Of a stretch of DNA of 64,000 bases, positions 8,763 to 16,634 are shown in pieces. Below the pieces are notes generated by a model, which searched no databases, had not been told where the DNA came from, and saw nothing but the letters and a program-made list of their open reading frames with translations. Source of the stretch: an uncultured Prevotella sp. GTDB lineage: Bacteria; Bacteroidota; Bacteroidia; Bacteroidales; Bacteroidaceae. The DNA is taken from NCBI GenBank assembly GCA_946183415.1, contig CAMHAM010000002.1, positions 88,048 to 152,047 of the forward strand. The letters are read 5' to 3'. The position numbers and the translations under genes are program-made. The first letter of the stretch is position 1; every line of letters begins with the position of its first letter.

Positions 8763-8770
8763 TATTTTTG
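8763..8770 (+). promoter_or_regulatory. Likely -7 element for the long pigment operon
   Basis: TATTTTTG fits TAnnTTTG; the -33 region is weak (TTTA near 8742). The 8564-8762 stretch upstream is AT-rich and holds no gene I can support. Just downstream lie a 12-bp palindrome CCACATATGTGG (8791-8802) and a small hairpin CACATT-N4-AATGTG (8825-8840), the latter inside the start of the UpxY gene. Confidence 0.5.
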
Positions 8771-8819
8771 TGCCCGATTCTTGATGATGTCCACATATGT
8801 GGCTTGCATCATAGGTAAA

Positions 8820-9512
8820 ATGAGCACATTGTCTAATGTGGAAGCTTTAGAAGGAGAGCAAGGTCCTTCAAGTGTCAAGTTTACCCTTGATTCTATCCCC
8901 GAGGCGAAGAATTCTAAAACCGGGGTGTCGGTAAGGTATGCTCATGATCCAAATAAAAACTGGTATGTGTTTCGAGCCTCTTATGGACGTGTAGATAAAG
9001 CTTGTGATTATCTTGTTAATGACGGCACTTTTACATATATAGCAAAACGCCATTCGGAGCGAGTCGTTAATGGTAAAAGAAAAAAAATATTGAGAGCACT
9101 AATTCCTAATATTTTGTTTGTGTATACTACGCCTGAAAAAGCAGAACGGTATATAAAGTATACGCCAGACCTCAATTACCTTTCTTATTATTATAATCAT
9201 TTCGAAAAGAATGAACAACAAAAAAATCCACCTCTCACAATTTCTTGTGCTGAGATGGAAAACTTTATTCTAGCAACATGTAATATGAATGAGCATATTC
9301 TGTTTGTTAAACCCTATCATAAGTGTCACTATAAAAATGGAGATATGGTTATAATTAAAGAAGGTCCGTTTACAGGAGTTTATGGCAGAGTAGCAAGAAT
9401 ATCTGGGCAACAACGGGTTATTGTTACTTTGTCACAATTTGGATTGATATCTACCGCTTATATTCCAACAGCCTTTATAGAAAGGCTCAATACTAATTTT
9501 AATAAAACTTAA
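8820..9512 (+). CDS. UpxY/NusG-family processive transcription antiterminator
   Basis: A 230-residue specialised NusG paralogue. After an N-terminal extension of about 48 residues comes the NGN-type core beginning 'NWYVFRASYGRVDKACDYL', with 'LIPNILFVYTT' in the middle. A C-terminal KOW-like segment reads 'GDMVIIKEGPFTGVYGRV', and the end 'AYIPTAFIERL' is typical of the UpxY family. UpxY proteins travel with RNA polymerase on their own long operon, classically capsule loci in Bacteroides. Here the gene heads an operon of lipid/polyketide genes and ends 4 bp before the ketoreductase gene. No UpxZ-like partner is visible. Alternative in-frame starts exist at 8784 and 8787; 8820 was chosen from the length of related proteins and its distance from the -7 element. 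Confidence 0.87.
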   Translation: MSTLSNVEALEGEQGPSSVKFTLDSIPEAKNSKTGVSVRYAHDPNKNWYVFRASYGRVDKACDYLVNDGTFTYIAKRHSERVVNGKRKKILRALIPNILFVYTTPEKAERYIKYTPDLNYLSYYYNHFEKNEQQKNPPLTISCAEMENFILATCNMNEHILFVKPYHKCHYKNGDMVIIKEGPFTGVYGRVARISGQQRVIVTLSQFGLISTAYIPTAFIERLNTNFNKT

Positions 9513-9516
9513 AGAA

Positions 9517-10248
9517 ATGAAATACGCTCTTATTACTGGTGGTTCCAGAGGATTAGGGAAAGCTATCTGTGTTGAAGTCGCAAGTATGGGTATCCCAGTT
9601 GTAATCAATTATCAATCAAATGAAACTGCAGCTTTAGAGGTGAAAGCTATAATTGAGCAAAATGGAGGGCAAGCTGAACTCCTGAAGTTTGATGTTAGCA
9701 ATCAAGATAGTGTCGAAACTTCTTTAGATGCATGGCAAGATAGTCATCCAGATGATTATATTGCTTTTTTAGTTAATAATGCAGGCATTCGCAGAGATAA
9801 TGTGTTATTTATGATGCCTGATGCCGATTGGCACTCTGTTATAAACACTTCTTTGGATGGATTTTTCTACGTAACACGTAAACTTTTACCAAAGATGATG
9901 CAACGTAAACATGGAGGACATATCGTTAATATGGCATCTTTGTCTGGTTTGAAAGGTATGCAAGGACAAGTTAATTATAGTGCGGCTAAAGCTGCTTTAA
10001 TTGGAGCTACAAAAGCACTTGCACTTGAAACTGCAGCAAGAAATGTAACAGTCAATGCGGTTGCTCCAGGTTTTATAGATACAGATATGACCAAGGAACT
10101 TCCTCAGGATGAATTGAAGCAGATGATTCCCATGAAACGATTCGGAAAACCTGAAGAGGTTGCTGCCTTAGTAAAATTTCTCCTATCCGACGCAGCTTCC
10201 TATATAACAGGAGAGGTTATTTCAATTAACGGCGGATTATATACATAA
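9517..10248 (+). CDS. 3-oxoacyl-ACP reductase (FabG/ApeQ-like SDR)
   Basis: A 243-residue short-chain dehydrogenase with every family signature: the cofactor motif 'TGGSRGLGKA' near the N-terminus, 'NNAG' at about residue 88, catalytic Ser in 'NMASLSG' and the Tyr/Lys pair in 'YSAAK', and the C-terminal 'SYITGEVISINGGLYT'. It should reduce beta-ketoacyl-ACP using NADPH. It is the only ketoreductase in the window, so it must serve every elongation cycle of the polyene unless housekeeping FabG helps. It is tightly placed between the antiterminator and the first ketosynthase. Confidence 0.93.
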   Translation: MKYALITGGSRGLGKAICVEVASMGIPVVINYQSNETAALEVKAIIEQNGGQAELLKFDVSNQDSVETSLDAWQDSHPDDYIAFLVNNAGIRRDNVLFMMPDADWHSVINTSLDGFFYVTRKLLPKMMQRKHGGHIVNMASLSGLKGMQGQVNYSAAKAALIGATKALALETAARNVTVNAVAPGFIDTDMTKELPQDELKQMIPMKRFGKPEEVAALVKFLLSDAASYITGEVISINGGLYT

Positions 10249-10256
10249 GTATAAAA

Positions 10257-11474
10257 ATGAATAGAAGAGTTGTTGTTACTGGAATGGGAATATGGTCCTG
10301 TTTAGGTACCAATATTGATGAAGTAAAAGATTCATTATATAATGGCAAGTCTGGAATAGGGTTAGATCAGGATAGATTAGACTATGGTTATCGCTCAGGC
10401 TTGACTGGTATTTTGAAACATCCTCAGTTAAAGGGCGTTTTGGATCGTCGAACCCGTATGGGATTATCAGAGGAAGCGGAATATGCTTTTATGGCTAGCA
10501 GAGATGCATTCCAGATGGCAGGGATTAATGATTCATATTTATTATCGAATGAGGTGGGTGTTGTTTTTGGAAATGACTCTTCAGCAAGAGCTGTTGTCGA
10601 AACCTCTAAAATCATGGATGAAAAACATGATTCTGCCATGATAGGATCTGGCCTGATATTTCAAGGAATGAACTCAACGGTTAATATGAATATGAACACC
10701 ATATTTCATCTTCGTGGGGTAAATTTTTCAGTCAGCTCGGCTTGTGCAAGTGGTTCTCATTCTATAGGTCTAAGTTATCTTCTAATTAAGCAGGGCTTAC
10801 AGGATATAATTCTGTGCGGAGGAGCTCAAGAGGTAAATAAGTTTGCAATGTCATCCTTTGACGCTCTTAATGCTTTTTCAATTCGCATGGACGAACCAAC
10901 AAGAGCATCAAGACCTTTTGATCGTGATCGAGACGGATTAGTCCCTAGTGGAGGGGCTGCAGCATTGATACTTGAAGATTATGATCATGCTGTAAAGAGA
11001 GGCGCTAAAATCCTAGCAGAAGTTTGTGGATACGGTTTTTCTAGTAATGGAGGAGGTATTTCTGAACCTAGTGATGAAGGTAGTTACATAGCCATGTCAA
11101 GGGCTATAAAGGATGCAGATATAAAACTGAGTGATATTGATTATGTCAATGCTCACGCAACATCAACCCATCAGGGGGATATGTATGAAGCCATGGCTCT
11201 AGGAAAATTGTTTAACGAACAACATGCATTAATATCAAGTACAAAGTCTATGACTGGTCATGAATGTTGGATGGCAGGTGCATCTGAGATAGTTTATAGC
11301 ATTATTATGATGCATAATAATTTTGTTGCTCCAAATATTAATTATGAGAATCCCGATGAATATTCAGAACCTTTAAATATAGCTTCTTCTACTGTTGAAA
11401 CAGAAGTAAATGTAGTTCTTAGCAATTCTTTTGGCTTTGGTGGAACAAACTCCGCGTTAATAATAAAAAAATAG
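10257..11474 (+). CDS. Beta-ketoacyl-ACP synthase, FabF type (complete triad)
   Basis: A 405-residue elongating ketosynthase. The nucleophile Cys is in 'SSACASGSHS', the first His in 'NAHATSTHQGD' and the second in 'STKSMTGHECWMAG'. The C-terminal 'SNSFGFGGTNSALII' is canonical. It closely resembles the ketosynthase at 42008-43231 along its whole length (both begin with a VVVTGMGIWS-type motif and share 'PFDRDRDGLVPSGGAA'), so the two are paralogues or xenologues. It is AT-rich, unlike its GC-rich relative. It is probably one of the condensing enzymes of the aryl polyene system. Confidence 0.93.
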   Translation: MNRRVVVTGMGIWSCLGTNIDEVKDSLYNGKSGIGLDQDRLDYGYRSGLTGILKHPQLKGVLDRRTRMGLSEEAEYAFMASRDAFQMAGINDSYLLSNEVGVVFGNDSSARAVVETSKIMDEKHDSAMIGSGLIFQGMNSTVNMNMNTIFHLRGVNFSVSSACASGSHSIGLSYLLIKQGLQDIILCGGAQEVNKFAMSSFDALNAFSIRMDEPTRASRPFDRDRDGLVPSGGAAALILEDYDHAVKRGAKILAEVCGYGFSSNGGGISEPSDEGSYIAMSRAIKDADIKLSDIDYVNAHATSTHQGDMYEAMALGKLFNEQHALISSTKSMTGHECWMAGASEIVYSIIMMHNNFVAPNINYENPDEYSEPLNIASSTVETEVNVVLSNSFGFGGTNSALIIKK

Positions 11475-11476
11475 TT

Positions 11477-11906
11477 ATGAAGTATTTATTTAGTTTTTTT
11501 GTTGTGTGTGTTATCTTTATCTTCTTTTGCTCAAGATAATATTGAATATCGGCAAATTCCTAAGAGTTGGCGTCTTAAGGATAAGATAATTTTGGTAAAT
11601 AAGTCACCTTATTATATTCTTAATACAACTGTTGCGATTGTTGAGAAGAATGGTAATTTAATACGTCTGGGCACACCTTCCAGCATATCTGTAAATGAGG
11701 AGTATGAATACGCATCGTTTGATGATAATAAACTTAAATCCCTACGAGGGGAAACCATTGCAATCAAAACAAAAGGTTTGAAACGTCCTATTAACAGTTT
11801 TGAAAATTTGGATAATATACCATCATCAGAAGTAACTTATGATTTTAATTATAAGTTATTCGAATATCATCATGACCTTTATAATAGAAATATACTACAG
11901 CGGTAG
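11477..11906 (+). pseudogene. Small exported protein, apparent frameshift in a poly-T tract of its signal peptide
   Basis: The mature part (from about 11532) encodes about 120 residues starting 'DNIEYRQIPKSWRLKDKII', with no family I recognise. In its own frame the only nearby start is a TTG at 11499. An ATG at 11477 in another frame reads MKYLFSFF and then runs to an early stop. The two frames meet in a run of seven T (11494-11500). With one T fewer, they would join into a normal signal peptide ending '..SLSSFAQ'. The gene is therefore either slipped (a real mutation or a sequencing error), phase-variable, or read by slippage. Without a shift, the TTG start gives a protein with a short but still hydrophobic leader. 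Confidence 0.6.
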
Positions 11907-11959
11907 GACAAATAATAAAGATATAATGGATTTTTGAATATCTTGATCATCAAGAATAG

Positions 11960-12856
11960 ATGGCACCAACAAAACAAGGATATTTAGGAAAAACGTATGG
12001 CAGTGCAGGAATGCACAGGTTGCTTATATATTTGCTAAAGCATATTAGTTTTAAATTCTTTTATGTTTTTATGTATATCTTTGTTATTCCTATTACCCTT
12101 ATGCTTAGTCCTGGTGCTCGCTTAACATATCAATATTTTCGTGAGAAAAGAGGTCAGGGAGTATTGAAATCCATAAAGAATACATATTTGAATCATTGTA
12201 TTTTTGGGCAGACAGTTATTGACAAGTTTGCCATGTATGCTGGACACAAATTTAAGATTAATTATCATGGACTTGATCTTTTACAAGAAAAAATGGCGTC
12301 TCCAGAATCGTTTATACAATTAAGTGCCCATATAGGATGTAGTGAAATTTTAGGTTATTCTATAGAATTGTCAAAACCTTGTAATGTCCTTGTCTATGGC
12401 GGTGAAAAGCAAGACTTGATGAATTATCGCCGATCTTCTTTTGGTGCTAAGAATATAAAAATGATATCTGTAGGTTTTGGTTCAACAGAGAGTGAAAAAA
12501 TAATAGAAGCATTGGATAATGGAGAAATTGTAAGTGCCTTTGCAGATAGATTGTTTAATATTAATAAGGTAGTGGTGTCATCTCTTCATGGTAAAAAAGT
12601 ACATCTTGCGAGAGGCCCTTTTTCACTTGCCGTGAATAAAGGAGCATCAGTGTTTATGGTGAGTGCAATGAAAGAAAATGATAATACATATAGCGCATAT
12701 TTTACCCCATTATATTTTGATAGGTCGCTTCCGAAGTGCCAGCAAAGACAACAATTGGCAGATGCTTATACAAAAGAAATAGAAAGATTATTAGATATTT
12801 ATCCTTTACAATGGTTTAATTATTCAAATCTTTGGGTAGAAGATAATTCTGAATAA
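11960..12856 (+). CDS. LpxL/HtrB-like acyltransferase
   Basis: A 298-residue membrane-associated acyltransferase of the lipid A late acyltransferase superfamily. An N-terminal hydrophobic helix ('FFYVFMYIFVIPITLML') precedes the catalytic HX4E motif 'SAHIGCSEILG' (His at about residue 122). Later motifs include 'ADRLFN' and 'ARGPFSLAVNKGA'. It is a clear paralogue of the protein at 14596-15471 (shared 'HIG..EI.GYS' and 'PLQWFNYSNLW'-type C-terminus). Members of this family occur in aryl polyene clusters, where they are thought to attach acyl groups to the lipid anchor. The acceptor here is not known. Confidence 0.85.
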   Translation: MAPTKQGYLGKTYGSAGMHRLLIYLLKHISFKFFYVFMYIFVIPITLMLSPGARLTYQYFREKRGQGVLKSIKNTYLNHCIFGQTVIDKFAMYAGHKFKINYHGLDLLQEKMASPESFIQLSAHIGCSEILGYSIELSKPCNVLVYGGEKQDLMNYRRSSFGAKNIKMISVGFGSTESEKIIEALDNGEIVSAFADRLFNINKVVVSSLHGKKVHLARGPFSLAVNKGASVFMVSAMKENDNTYSAYFTPLYFDRSLPKCQQRQQLADAYTKEIERLLDIYPLQWFNYSNLWVEDNSE

Positions 12857-12893
12857 ATGACTTTATTATATTCAACTTAACGAGCATAAAATT

Positions 12894-13466
12894 ATGAAAA
12901 AAATGTTATTGATGGCCTTGATGGTCATGATGGCTGTGACAGCAGCTAACGCAAAAGACGATAAAGTGACTCTGATTGCTGGAGATGGCAAAGCCATCGT
13001 CAAGAGCGAGAAGACCGCTACGCTGGAGTTTGACTACTCGAACACCATCGCAGAGGGCAAGCCCCTGAAGGAACACCTGCAAACACGCGGTGAGAACTTC
13101 GTGAAAGACTGGCCTGAGCTGGCCAAGTCGGCCCGTGAGCGCTTTATCGAGCGTTTCAACTCAAAGAACAAGAAGGGTGTTCAGATTGTGGAAGGCGATA
13201 AGGCTGACCTGAAGATGAAGATCACCATCGAGAAGCTGGACTTCGGCAATACGGGTAATGCCGTGGTCTTCGGAGGTTTTGGCAGTGCCGGAGGTGCTGA
13301 GATTACCGGCAAGCTCGTGGTGACGGATGCTGCCACTGGCGAACAGGTGGCCACCTACGATCTGCACGAGATCCGCAGTAACGGCACATACGACTTCACG
13401 GAGGGCAAGCGCCTGGGTACCTGCTACGAGAATGTAGCCAAGATGATTATCAAAGCATCGAAATAA
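12894..13466 (+). CDS. Exported protein of unknown function, GC-rich
   Basis: A 190-residue protein. The N-terminus 'MKKMLLMALMVMMAVTAANA' is a clear signal peptide, cleaved after ANA. The mature part has a mixed charged region and a Gly-rich strand 'FGGFGSAGGAEITGKLVV', suggesting a beta-rich periplasmic domain, possibly of the DUF4410 kind, but I cannot assign it. Its composition (GC-rich third positions) differs sharply from the flanking AT-rich genes and matches the chromosome background. Its stop overlaps the ATG of the methyltransferase, so the two form a unit. Confidence 0.75.
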   Translation: MKKMLLMALMVMMAVTAANAKDDKVTLIAGDGKAIVKSEKTATLEFDYSNTIAEGKPLKEHLQTRGENFVKDWPELAKSARERFIERFNSKNKKGVQIVEGDKADLKMKITIEKLDFGNTGNAVVFGGFGSAGGAEITGKLVVTDAATGEQVATYDLHEIRSNGTYDFTEGKRLGTCYENVAKMIIKASK

Positions 13467-14572
13467 TGAACCTGGCACCCGCTCTCAAAAAGAGATATAC
13501 TGAAGAACAGCTCTCTGCCCGCGAAGCTCAGAGGCTCGCGGAATTCATTGCCTGGGGACCAGTGGTCTTCCAGGCTTCAAGGCTAATGGTGAAATGGGGC
13601 ATCCTCGACATGCTGCGCGATGCCGACGAGGGACTGACGAGGCAGGACATCTGTCAGAAGACTGGTCTGTCGGACTACGCCGTGAAGTGTCTGTTGGAGG
13701 CTTCACTCTGCATCGGCACCATCCTGGCTGACACGGAGACGGATCGGTACACGCTGTCGAAGACGGGCTGGTTCCTTTTGAACGATCCTGCCACGCGCGT
13801 GAACATCGACTTCAACCACGACGTGAACTACGAAGGCTGGTTCCATCTGGAGGAGGCCCTGAAGAACGGCAAGCCCGAGGGACTGAAGCACTTCGGGCCG
13901 TGGCCCACTTTCTACGAAGGACTGTCGTCGCTGCCCCCACAGGTGCAGAAGAGCTGGTTCGGCTTCGACCACTTCTACAGCGACTCTTCCTTCCCCGAGG
14001 CCTTGAAGATCATCTTCGACGAGCACCACGTGAAGTCGCTCTACGACGTAGGCGGCAACACGGGCAAGTGGGCCCTGCAGTGCGTGGGCTACAACAAGGA
14101 GGTAGAGGTGACAATCCTCGACCTGCCCCAGCAGATCGGTATGATGAAGGAGAACGTGAAGGGCAAGCCGGGGGCTGAGCGCATCAGCGGCTACGGCATC
14201 AACCTGCTCGACGAGCAAGCACGCTTCCTCAAGCGCGAAGGCGGACTCGACGCCATCTGGATGAGCCAGTTCCTCGACTGCTTCTCGATGGAGGAGATCG
14301 TGGGAATCCTGAAGCGCGCCAAGGAGGCGATGACAGACGATACGCGCATCTACATCATGGAGACGCTGTGGGACCGTCAGCGATTCGAGCCTGCGGCCTT
14401 CTGTCTGACGATGACAAGTCTCTATTTCACCGCCATCGCCAACGGCAACTCGAAGATGTATAACACTGAGGATATGGAGGCCTGCATCCGCGAGGCTGGT
14501 CTGGAGATCGAGCAGATTTACGACCAACTGGGGCAGGGACACTCGATCTTGGTTGTGAAGATGAAAGATTAG
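13466..14572 (+). CDS. SAM-dependent methyltransferase with winged-helix N-terminal domain
   Basis: A 368-residue class I methyltransferase of the plant-COMT/bacterial O-methyltransferase type. Residues about 20-95 form a winged-helix dimerisation domain ('GLTRQDICQKTGLSDYAVKC'). The SAM loop is 'LYDVGGNTGKW', followed by 'VTILDLPQQIG' as the acidic motif II and 'IWMSQFLDCFS' as the later region. It could methylate the aryl ring or hydroxyl of the polyene, as methyltransferases in other aryl polyene clusters do; the target is inferred. It is GC-rich like its partner at 12894 and unlike the rest of the operon. Confidence 0.88.
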   Translation: MNLAPALKKRYTEEQLSAREAQRLAEFIAWGPVVFQASRLMVKWGILDMLRDADEGLTRQDICQKTGLSDYAVKCLLEASLCIGTILADTETDRYTLSKTGWFLLNDPATRVNIDFNHDVNYEGWFHLEEALKNGKPEGLKHFGPWPTFYEGLSSLPPQVQKSWFGFDHFYSDSSFPEALKIIFDEHHVKSLYDVGGNTGKWALQCVGYNKEVEVTILDLPQQIGMMKENVKGKPGAERISGYGINLLDEQARFLKREGGLDAIWMSQFLDCFSMEEIVGILKRAKEAMTDDTRIYIMETLWDRQRFEPAAFCLTMTSLYFTAIANGNSKMYNTEDMEACIREAGLEIEQIYDQLGQGHSILVVKMKD

Positions 14573-14595
14573 TTATTTTTGAAATCAAACATATA

Positions 14596-15471
14596 ATGGA
14601 AAAGCAGTGGGAAGGAACGACGTTTGGCAACGGCTTTATGCATCGTGGGCTTATTAAGATGTTACAAGCCGTTGATGTACGTTTCTTTTATGTTCTAGCT
14701 TATATCTTTGTTGTCCCACCATGCTTATTAAGACCTGGGTTTAAACATGCTTGTCATTTTTACCGTAACCGTTTAGGGTATTCTAGATGGAAATCTTTTT
14801 TTATGGCAATTAAAAATCACTGCTTATTTGCACAAGTTGTATTAGATAAGTTTGCAATGTATGGGGGTAAGCATTTTAATATAGAGCTCGATGGATATGA
14901 CAATTATCTTAAATTAGCCAATCAACCTGATGGATTTGTGCTATTGAGTTCTCATATAGGAAACTATGAAATAGCAGGTTATTCATTAGTTGCAGAGAAT
15001 AAGCCAATTAATGCTCTAGTTTATAATGGCGAAAAAGAAGAAGTAATGAATAATAGGCAAAAACTATTTGTTGGAGCCAACATTCATATGATTGCAATGA
15101 AATCGGATATGAGTCATCTGTTTGAAATTAATCGTGCATTATCTGATGGTGAAACGGTCAGTATTCCTGCTGATCGCATCTGGGGCTCTCGTAAATATAT
15201 CGCTCAAACTTTTTTGGGATCAGAAGCCCATTTCCCACTAGGTCCATTTCAAGTGGTTGCTATACGTGAAATTGAAGCTCTGACTGTTCACGTTATGAAG
15301 AAATCGTATAATACTTATAAAATTTACGTCACCCCTTTGCATTATGACAAGAACTCATCTCGTACAAATCGGCTCAATGAGTTATCAAAAAATTACGTAA
15401 AAGAATTGGAACGAATAATAAGGCTATATCCTGCTCAATGGTATAATTACTTTGACTTTTGGGCTCAGTAG
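14596..15471 (+). CDS. LpxL/HtrB-like acyltransferase, second copy
   Basis: A 291-residue paralogue of the 11960 protein. It has the N-terminal hydrophobic helix 'FFYVLAYIFVVPPCLL', the HX4E catalytic motif 'SSHIGNYEIAG' (His about residue 121), 'IPADRIWG' and a C-terminal 'YPAQWYNYFDFW'. It is AT-rich, as in most of the operon. The pair flank the GC-rich island at 12894-14572, consistent with a tandem pair split by an inserted or retained segment. It is probably used to acylate a lipid anchor or the pigment; the substrate is unknown. Confidence 0.85.
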   Translation: MEKQWEGTTFGNGFMHRGLIKMLQAVDVRFFYVLAYIFVVPPCLLRPGFKHACHFYRNRLGYSRWKSFFMAIKNHCLFAQVVLDKFAMYGGKHFNIELDGYDNYLKLANQPDGFVLLSSHIGNYEIAGYSLVAENKPINALVYNGEKEEVMNNRQKLFVGANIHMIAMKSDMSHLFEINRALSDGETVSIPADRIWGSRKYIAQTFLGSEAHFPLGPFQVVAIREIEALTVHVMKKSYNTYKIYVTPLHYDKNSSRTNRLNELSKNYVKELERIIRLYPAQWYNYFDFWAQ

Positions 15472-15512
15472 ATAGTATGTAATATTATAAATAAGTAAAC
15501 AATATTAAAGTT

Positions 15513-15755
15513 ATGTCAAGAGAAGAAATTGAAGAAAAAGTTAATGCGTTTTTAGTAGATGACCTTGAAATCGATGAGGAAAATATATTCCCAGAGGCCA
15601 AATTGAAAGAAGATATGGGAATTGATAGCCTTGATTATGTTGATATTGTAGTAATCGTAGAAAAGACTTTTGGCTTCAAAATTGTTCCTCAAGAAATGAC
15701 AAATGTAAAGACTTTGTCGCAATTTTATGACTACATCGAGTCAAAGGTAGCATAA
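15513..15755 (+). CDS. Acyl carrier protein
   Basis: An 80-residue ACP with the attachment Ser in 'MGIDSLDYVDIVVIVEKTFG'. The N-terminus 'MSREEIEEKVN' strongly resembles that of the ACP at 41736-41981 ('MTREEIIEKVN'), marking the two as equivalents in the AT-rich and GC-rich sets. Its stop overlaps the ATG of the dehydratase gene (TAATG), and acyl-chain processing on this ACP by that enzyme is likely. Confidence 0.92.
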   Translation: MSREEIEEKVNAFLVDDLEIDEENIFPEAKLKEDMGIDSLDYVDIVVIVEKTFGFKIVPQEMTNVKTLSQFYDYIESKVA

Positions 15756-16213
15756 TGTCTATGGATTTTAGTAAGATTCCAATAACCGATCTTATTCCTC
15801 AACGCTCTTCCTTTGTCATGGTAGATAAAGTGTTGAGTTGTGATATGACAGACGCTATTACTGAGTTTGTTGTTCGTGAAGATAATATTTTTTTAGACAA
15901 TAAGTCATTAGCTCCTACTGGTATTATCGAAAATATAGCTCAGTCTTGTGCAGCAAGGATGGGGTGTATTAATATGCAACAGAATGAATCTGTAAAATTG
16001 GGATTTATTGGTGATATTCGAAATTGTCATATTATGCGACGCCCTCTCTGCCAAGAGAAGATGACAACATATGTTAATATCGTCGAAGACATTTTTAATC
16101 TGACATTGGCAAATGTAACCGTAAAGGTAGAAGATGAAGTTATTGCTACAGCTCGAATTAAGATAGCATTGACTGATATGAGTGCGTCAGATTTGACCAA
16201 GTCAGACAGTTAA
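15755..16213 (+). CDS. Hotdog-fold 3-hydroxyacyl-ACP dehydratase (ApeP-like)
   Basis: A 152-residue single-hotdog protein. It starts 'IPITDLIPQRSSFVMVDKVL', the opening of FabZ-like enzymes, and has the central helix 'APTGIIENIAQSCAARMG' carrying the conserved Glu-X3-Gln-Ser. The usual FabZ 'HFPxxPxxPG' His motif is absent, as in the ApeP-type branch. The equivalent in the second cluster (41317-41739) has 'AETGLIEHMAQSCSALAG'. It probably removes water from beta-hydroxyacyl-ACP to build conjugated double bonds. Confidence 0.82.
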   Translation: MSMDFSKIPITDLIPQRSSFVMVDKVLSCDMTDAITEFVVREDNIFLDNKSLAPTGIIENIAQSCAARMGCINMQQNESVKLGFIGDIRNCHIMRRPLCQEKMTTYVNIVEDIFNLTLANVTVKVEDEVIATARIKIALTDMSASDLTKSDS

Positions 16214-16214
16214 A

Positions 16215-16634
16215 ATGAAAATTCTCTCATCAACACTCAGTATTAAAATACGTTTTTCGGAAATTGATGCCATGAGAGTTGTGTGGCATGGCGAGTATGT
16301 TAAATATTTCGAAGATGCGAGAGAATATTTTGGAAGCATATATGCCTTAGGTTATAATGTGTTTGAAGAAAATAAGGTGTTTGCTCCTATTGTTGACTTA
16401 TCCATTCAGTATAAGAGACCTTTGAAATATGGAATGCAACCTGAGGTAACAATCACATATCGTTATACTGAGGCTGCCAAAATCATTTTTGATTATGAAA
16501 TAAGAGATGCGGATAGTCATGAAATCGTGGCTACAGCAACGACTGTTCAGGTCTTCATGGATCTTAACTATGAGCTGATATGGATTAATCCACCATTTTA
16601 TGAAGAATGGAAAAACAAATGGCTGAAAGGGTAG
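16215..16634 (+). CDS. YbgC-like acyl thioesterase (hotdog)
   Basis: A 139-residue hotdog thioesterase of the 4-hydroxybenzoyl-CoA/YbgC group. The signature 'RFSEIDAMRVVWHGEYVKYF' contains the catalytic Asp followed by the VxWH..Y pattern. It is likely to hydrolyse or edit acyl-ACP/CoA intermediates. It starts 1 bp after the dehydratase gene and overlaps the next ketosynthase gene, so it is translationally coupled to both. Confidence 0.9.
   Translation: MKILSSTLSIKIRFSEIDAMRVVWHGEYVKYFEDAREYFGSIYALGYNVFEENKVFAPIVDLSIQYKRPLKYGMQPEVTITYRYTEAAKIIFDYEIRDADSHEIVATATTVQVFMDLNYELIWINPPFYEEWKNKWLKG

Noticed and set aside
13703..14542. A 279-codon minus-strand frame
   Set aside because: Antisense to the methyltransferase; long open shadows are expected in GC-rich DNA.
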